This document shows positions 60,668 through 64,000 of a stretch of DNA of 64,000 nucleotides, in pieces (positions within the stretch are counted from its first letter, which is position 1; each line of letters starts with the position of its first letter). Under the pieces are notes generated by a model. That model searched no databases, was not told the DNA's origin, and saw nothing but the letters and a program-made list of their open reading frames with translations. Source of the stretch: Rhodanobacteraceae bacterium (lineage in GTDB: Bacteria > Acidobacteriota > Terriglobia > Terriglobales > Acidobacteriaceae); the NCBI GenBank assembly GCA_025350865.1, contig JANXWZ010000238.1, positions 62,001 to 126,000 on the forward strand. Reading direction: 5' to 3'. The translations under genes and the position numbers were made by a program.

Positions 60668-61687
60668 TTACTTGAGGACCGGCGATCCGGGGCAGTTGAC
60701 GGTGCAGGGTGGTGCGTTCAGAACCTGCAGCGCCGCGTTGGCAATGAGGTTGTGACCGTGGGTCGTGGGATGCAGGTTGTCCCAGAACAGATATGTGTCG
60801 GGATTGACGGCCTGTTGCTGCGATGGGCTGGTGACGTTGGTGAAGCCGTAGCTGGCGGGGCTGGCAACCACCTGGTTGTAGAGCGAGTAGACATCCATCT
60901 GGTAGATCAAGGTGTGACTGGAGGCCAGTAGGCTCTGGACCATGCTCAGACCCTGGGCGAGGGAATGGTTATAGTAGGCGCTGATTTGGTTGTAGAGGAT
61001 TGCGTTGCTAGGGTTTCCGTTGACCGTAGGGGTGTCGCCGAGCGGGGGAAGATTGGGAACGAGGAGCTGGCTAGCACCCGCCTTGATGAGCCGGTACACG
61101 TTGGTCGATTGATAGGTTGCGGCGTTCAGGATGTCCTGACCGCTGGTTGCGTTGAGGCAGTCGTTTGCGCCGGCCCACACGACGAACAGGGTCTTGTTAT
61201 CGATGACGGGATGGGTGGCGAGGTAGTGCGTGATCTGGAGGCCAACGTTGTCGACGGTAACGCTCAACGGAACGGGGTTGGCGGTGAAGACGAGATTGGT
61301 TGTTCCGGGGCTGGTGAAGGCACCGCCATATGCGTAGTTGGTGCCACCGTTCAGGGAGTTGAGGACCGGCGGATGGTTGGGGAGAAGAGCTGCAAGCTGC
61401 TCGACCCAGACACCCGTGTAGGTGGCTGCGCCGGGGATGGTGGAAACGCCGTCCGTAAAGCGGCCGTCGGTGTAGTCGGCGAAAAGGCCGGGGATGCGGA
61501 TGCCGTACTTTGCCTGGGAGAGGTTGGCAACATTGCCGGTGTCGGAAAGGGAATCGCCGAAGACGACGATAGAGGTGTAGGCCGGCCCCGGCGCGATGGC
61601 GACAGAGCTTGAGGGCTGCGCATGGAGGCCGGGGAGAAGGGTAAGAAGGACGACGAAGGTGCAGATCACGCGGCGAGAGATGGTCAT
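60668..61687 (-). CDS. Exported SGNH/GDSL hydrolase (esterase/lipase)
   Basis: The 339-residue protein has a signal peptide (CTFVVLLTLLPGLHAQ) and the four GDSL blocks: FGDSLSDTGN with the nucleophile serine (near 45), GGTNYAYGGA, FVVWAGANDC, and WDNLHPTTHGH with the catalytic Asp-His. It should hydrolyse acyl esters, possibly acetyl groups on polysaccharides, outside the cytoplasm. GGAG lies 9 bases upstream of the ATG. Confidence 0.88.
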   Translation of the reverse strand: MTISRRVICTFVVLLTLLPGLHAQPSSSVAIAPGPAYTSIVVFGDSLSDTGNVANLSQAKYGIRIPGLFADYTDGRFTDGVSTIPGAATYTGVWVEQLAALLPNHPPVLNSLNGGTNYAYGGAFTSPGTTNLVFTANPVPLSVTVDNVGLQITHYLATHPVIDNKTLFVVWAGANDCLNATSGQDILNAATYQSTNVYRLIKAGASQLLVPNLPPLGDTPTVNGNPSNAILYNQISAYYNHSLAQGLSMVQSLLASSHTLIYQMDVYSLYNQVVASPASYGFTNVTSPSQQQAVNPDTYLFWDNLHPTTHGHNLIANAALQVLNAPPCTVNCPGSPVLK

Positions 61688-62172
61688 GGAGCTAACTCCT
61701 GGGAAGCATCAGATTGGGCTCGTAAGTGGACGCGGACGCCTCAGAATCGTGCATGGTTCAAGGCGTAGAGATTCATTAGGATTGGGCCCTCTCCACGAGG
61801 GGATGGACGCCTCTGGAGCAGTACCGTTGTACAGGGTTGGCGGGATTCCGTCCAGACTCAGTTTCCATAGGAATTCCAAGTGTGGCTGCTATTTGGCGGG
61901 AGCCGCAACCACCTCACCGAAGCGGTCAGTTAGCTATTTCAGCCGGGGCTACAGGCTAAAGTTGAACCGCATTGGGCTCCGGGGGGAGGACGCCGACAAG
62001 TTTGTCAAATCAACTAAATTGCAGCGTCCGTGAAGGCCGGAAAAATCTGGATTGTCAGAGACGCTGCGCACATTAAGAATGGCGACGCGGTAAAAATACT
62101 AAATGTGGTCCGTCCTCTTGTTCGGTCGATACGGAACGTTCGTAAATCTTGGTATCTGCCTGGAGGCGTAGA
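61688..62172. other. Divergent intergenic region, GDSL hydrolase to GH28
   Basis: This 485-base gap lies between the divergent GDSL and GH28 genes. Near 61938-61962 there is a loose GCCGGGGCTACAGGCT hairpin-like stretch that recalls the GGCTnnAGCC repeats. I see no convincing gene or promoter pair, although promoters for both genes should lie here. Confidence 0.5.
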
Positions 62173-62175
62173 GTG

Positions 62176-64000
62176 ATGATTCGTTGGGCCAAAATGTGTT
62201 CGCTGGGCTTGGTTGGTGTCGGGATGATGGCTGCATGTGCCAACGCAGCTGAAGCGCAGGATAGCCGCACTGTGACAGAGCCGGTGGTGCCTCCCAGCTG
62301 TGTGGTCCTGCCCGCTCAACAGGGAATCCTGAGCGGCGAACCAACGACCGAGACGTCTGTGGACACTGCAACCGTGCAAGCCGCACTGACTGCCTGCCCG
62401 GCCGGACAGGCGGTTGACTTGTCAACCAGTGGAGGCAATAATGCATTTTTGATCGGACCAATCAAGATTCCGGGTGGCGTGACACTTCTGGTAGATGGAA
62501 GCGTTACCGTCTTCGGTTCGCGCAATCCGGCGGACTACCAGGTGAGCACGGCCGGCGTGGAGACGTGCGGTACTGTAGGCACGGCAGGGAATGGCTGCAA
62601 GTCGCTGATCACGATGGCCAGCGCCAACTCCGCGATCATGGGGTATGGCGTGATCGACGGGCGCGGTCAGGACAAATTGATCGTAAACGGGACAGCGGCG
62701 ACGTTTTCGTGGTGGGACAATGCCGGGTTTGCGCAGAAGAGCAGCGGCTCGCAGAATAATCCGATCCTTGTCTCAGCGAGCGGGGCTAACGCAGTCTTCT
62801 ACAGGATCACGTTTCGCAACTCGCCCATGTTCCACGTCAAGTGGACGGGAAATCTGACCAACAAGACCGGCTTTACGGCCTGGGGTGTCAAGGTGGCAAC
62901 GCCATTCAGTGCGCGCAACACGGACGGTATCGACCCATCCGGGTTGAACATCTCGGTGCTCAACTCGTGGATTTCCGACGGCGACGACAACGTGGCTGTC
63001 AGCGCTTCGAGTCCCGCCCAGAACATCACGATAGCGAACGTGAATACCTATAGCGGCCACGGCATTTCGGTGGGCAGCATTACCAAGGGCGGCCTCACCA
63101 ACATGCTGGTGCAGAACATCACCCAGATGGGGACGCCTACAGATTCAAACGGGATCGGCATTCGCATCAAGGCGCAGCAATCGAATGGTGGCCTGGTGCA
63201 GAACGTGACGTACCAAAACATCTGTAGCGCGGGCAATCGCGTTGCGATCTACCTTTCGCCCTACTACAGCACGTCGGCGGGAACCTCGTACCCCAGCCTG
63301 CAAAACATCACCTACAGAAATATCCACGTCATTACCGAAGGTTTAGTGACATTGCAGGGCTATTCGAACACGGGCGGCACGGTGGTGAACCCGTCTACCA
63401 TCACGCTGGACAACGTGGTCTTCGACACGCTGCTGCAAAAGGATTTCAGCCCTGCGGAACAGAACCTGCAGGTGACAGTTGGACCCGGACCGGTATCGCC
63501 GCTGTTTCTCTCGCAGACAGGCACCAACGTGAGCTTCACGGGGTCAGTTACAAGCCCGAACCAGGCGCCTTACCCTTGCTCGGCGAGCCAGTTCCAGTAT
63601 TTAGTGGGCGAGCTATTTGCCTCAAACACAACCTCGACCAACCTCCAGACGGAAACCCTGAATGCGCCAACATCGGTGACACTGAACGCCATCGTCCAGC
63701 CGGCCATGAGCCAGGTGAGCTACACGTCGAACAGCAGCGGCGGCAGCTATACCGGTACTCCGGCACCGACCGCGCCGGTGCAGTTCGTGGAAGGAACCAC
63801 GATCGTCGGAACAGGTACGCTCGGCGGCAACGGGACGATAGCTTCGCTGACGATCCCGGGTGTTCGACCGGGTGTGCATACCTACAAAGCGCAGTACGCG
63901 GGCGATGCGACTTACACCAATCCGTTGAACTTCGGAAGCGTCACGGTGAATGTGGTCGGCGTTGCGACCAAGACGACCGTTACGACGACGGGCAGCACGG
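62176..64000 (+). CDS. Secreted polygalacturonase-like GH28 enzyme with Ig-like C-terminal repeats (runs off right edge)
   Basis: A frame of 608 codons runs from ATG 62176 (GGAGG 9 bases upstream; GTG at 62173 also possible) to the edge with no stop. After a signal segment (GLVGVGMMAACANAAEAQ) the beta-helix shows all four GH28 active-site motifs: ARNTDGIDPSG, DGDDNVAVS, GHGISVGS and GIRIKAQQ. It should therefore hydrolyse pectin or a related galacturonan. The final 115 residues or so are an Ig-like repeat (APTAPVQFVEGTTIVGTG, YKAQYAGDATYTNP) of the kind often repeated in acidobacterial secreted enzymes. Confidence 0.9.
   Translation, partial: MIRWAKMCSLGLVGVGMMAACANAAEAQDSRTVTEPVVPPSCVVLPAQQGILSGEPTTETSVDTATVQAALTACPAGQAVDLSTSGGNNAFLIGPIKIPGGVTLLVDGSVTVFGSRNPADYQVSTAGVETCGTVGTAGNGCKSLITMASANSAIMGYGVIDGRGQDKLIVNGTAATFSWWDNAGFAQKSSGSQNNPILVSASGANAVFYRITFRNSPMFHVKWTGNLTNKTGFTAWGVKVATPFSARNTDGIDPSGLNISVLNSWISDGDDNVAVSASSPAQNITIANVNTYSGHGISVGSITKGGLTNMLVQNITQMGTPTDSNGIGIRIKAQQSNGGLVQNVTYQNICSAGNRVAIYLSPYYSTSAGTSYPSLQNITYRNIHVITEGLVTLQGYSNTGGTVVNPSTITLDNVVFDTLLQKDFSPAEQNLQVTVGPGPVSPLFLSQTGTNVSFTGSVTSPNQAPYPCSASQFQYLVGELFASNTTSTNLQTETLNAPTSVTLNAIVQPAMSQVSYTSNSSGGSYTGTPAPTAPVQFVEGTTIVGTGTLGGNGTIASLTIPGVRPGVHTYKAQYAGDATYTNPLNFGSVTVNVVGVATKTTVTTTGST

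Noticed and set aside
1..64000. tRNA genes, CRISPR arrays, insertion sequences, prophage or integron parts
   Set aside because: I looked for T-loop sequences with cloverleaf partners, regularly spaced repeats, transposase motifs and phage structural genes and found none.

Overview
The window is about 64 kb of GC-rich bacterial chromosome. It most likely comes from an acidobacterium of the class Terriglobia (Acidobacteriaceae; Granulicella, Edaphobacter and Terriglobus are the kind of genus meant). The reasons are a 1,300-residue Oar-like TonB-dependent receptor with an N-terminal carboxypeptidase-regulatory-like domain, LpxD (so a Gram-negative envelope), a TIGR03118-type secreted protein, acidobacterial-style secreted glycosidases with Ig-like repeats, and many short GC-rich hairpin repeats between genes. 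The genus call is an inference from gene content. I see no prophage, insertion sequence, CRISPR array, tRNA or rRNA. Most of the window is ordinary chromosome.

Layout. 0-7.9 kb: a catalytically depleted DapA-like protein, the modABC molybdate importer, threonine synthase, a fused AroD-AroE enzyme and a YfiH/PgeF protein. 8-15.7 kb: the Oar-like receptor, a secreted GH2 glycosidase and threonine 3-dehydrogenase. 15.8-20.6 kb: five same-strand genes (methyltransferase, DUF2064 transferase, GT-C membrane glycosyltransferase, radical SAM/SPASM protein, GT2 glycosyltransferase), the first four joined by 4-base start/stop overlaps; this looks like a glycan or glycolipid pathway of unknown product. 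20.7-30.5 kb: an exported amidase, a Spy-like protein with a broken end, a 46-residue membrane ORF, a GAF-GAF-SpoIIE phosphatase, DeoC, a TIGR03118 protein, Hpt, an Lgt-family protein and a decayed aqpZ. 30.6-44 kb: several exported proteins of unknown function, a SprT-like protease, a TPR protein coupled to uvrA, twin NTF2-like proteins, lspA, ileS and tonB. 44-53 kb: a chemoreceptor with a TonB C-terminal-domain protein upstream, a CYTH protein, Sua5, HolB, a TPM protein, and a coupled tmk-P450-pnuC operon. 53-64 kb: a lipoprotein, LpxD, a nucleotidyltransferase with an acidic and then histone-H1-like tail, an FMN reductase, a cytochrome oxidase subunit III, a HEAT-like protein coupled to pdxT, a GDSL hydrolase, and a GH28 pectinase that runs off the right edge.

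How the genes fit together. Outer-membrane uptake (Oar-like receptor plus tonB) and exported glycosidases (GH2, GH28, GDSL) suggest a plant-polymer-degrading soil life. Most other genes are housekeeping: translation (ileS, sua5), DNA repair and replication (uvrA, holB, tmk), envelope (lpxD, lspA, lgt), cofactors (modABC, pdxT, pnuC) and amino acids (thrC, tdh, aroDE).

The most unusual signal is a family of short hairpin elements. At least seven copies share a conserved ATGGGGCAC box and most share a GATG...CT loop, while their stem sequences differ and still pair. All lie in the same orientation, four sit between convergent genes, and two lie inside the coding sequence of the HEAT-like gene. 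Other palindromic repeats have become the C-terminal codons of modC and of the GT-C glycosyltransferase. Gene starts were re-evaluated from Shine-Dalgarno sequences and overlaps, and several differ from the longest possible reading frame.
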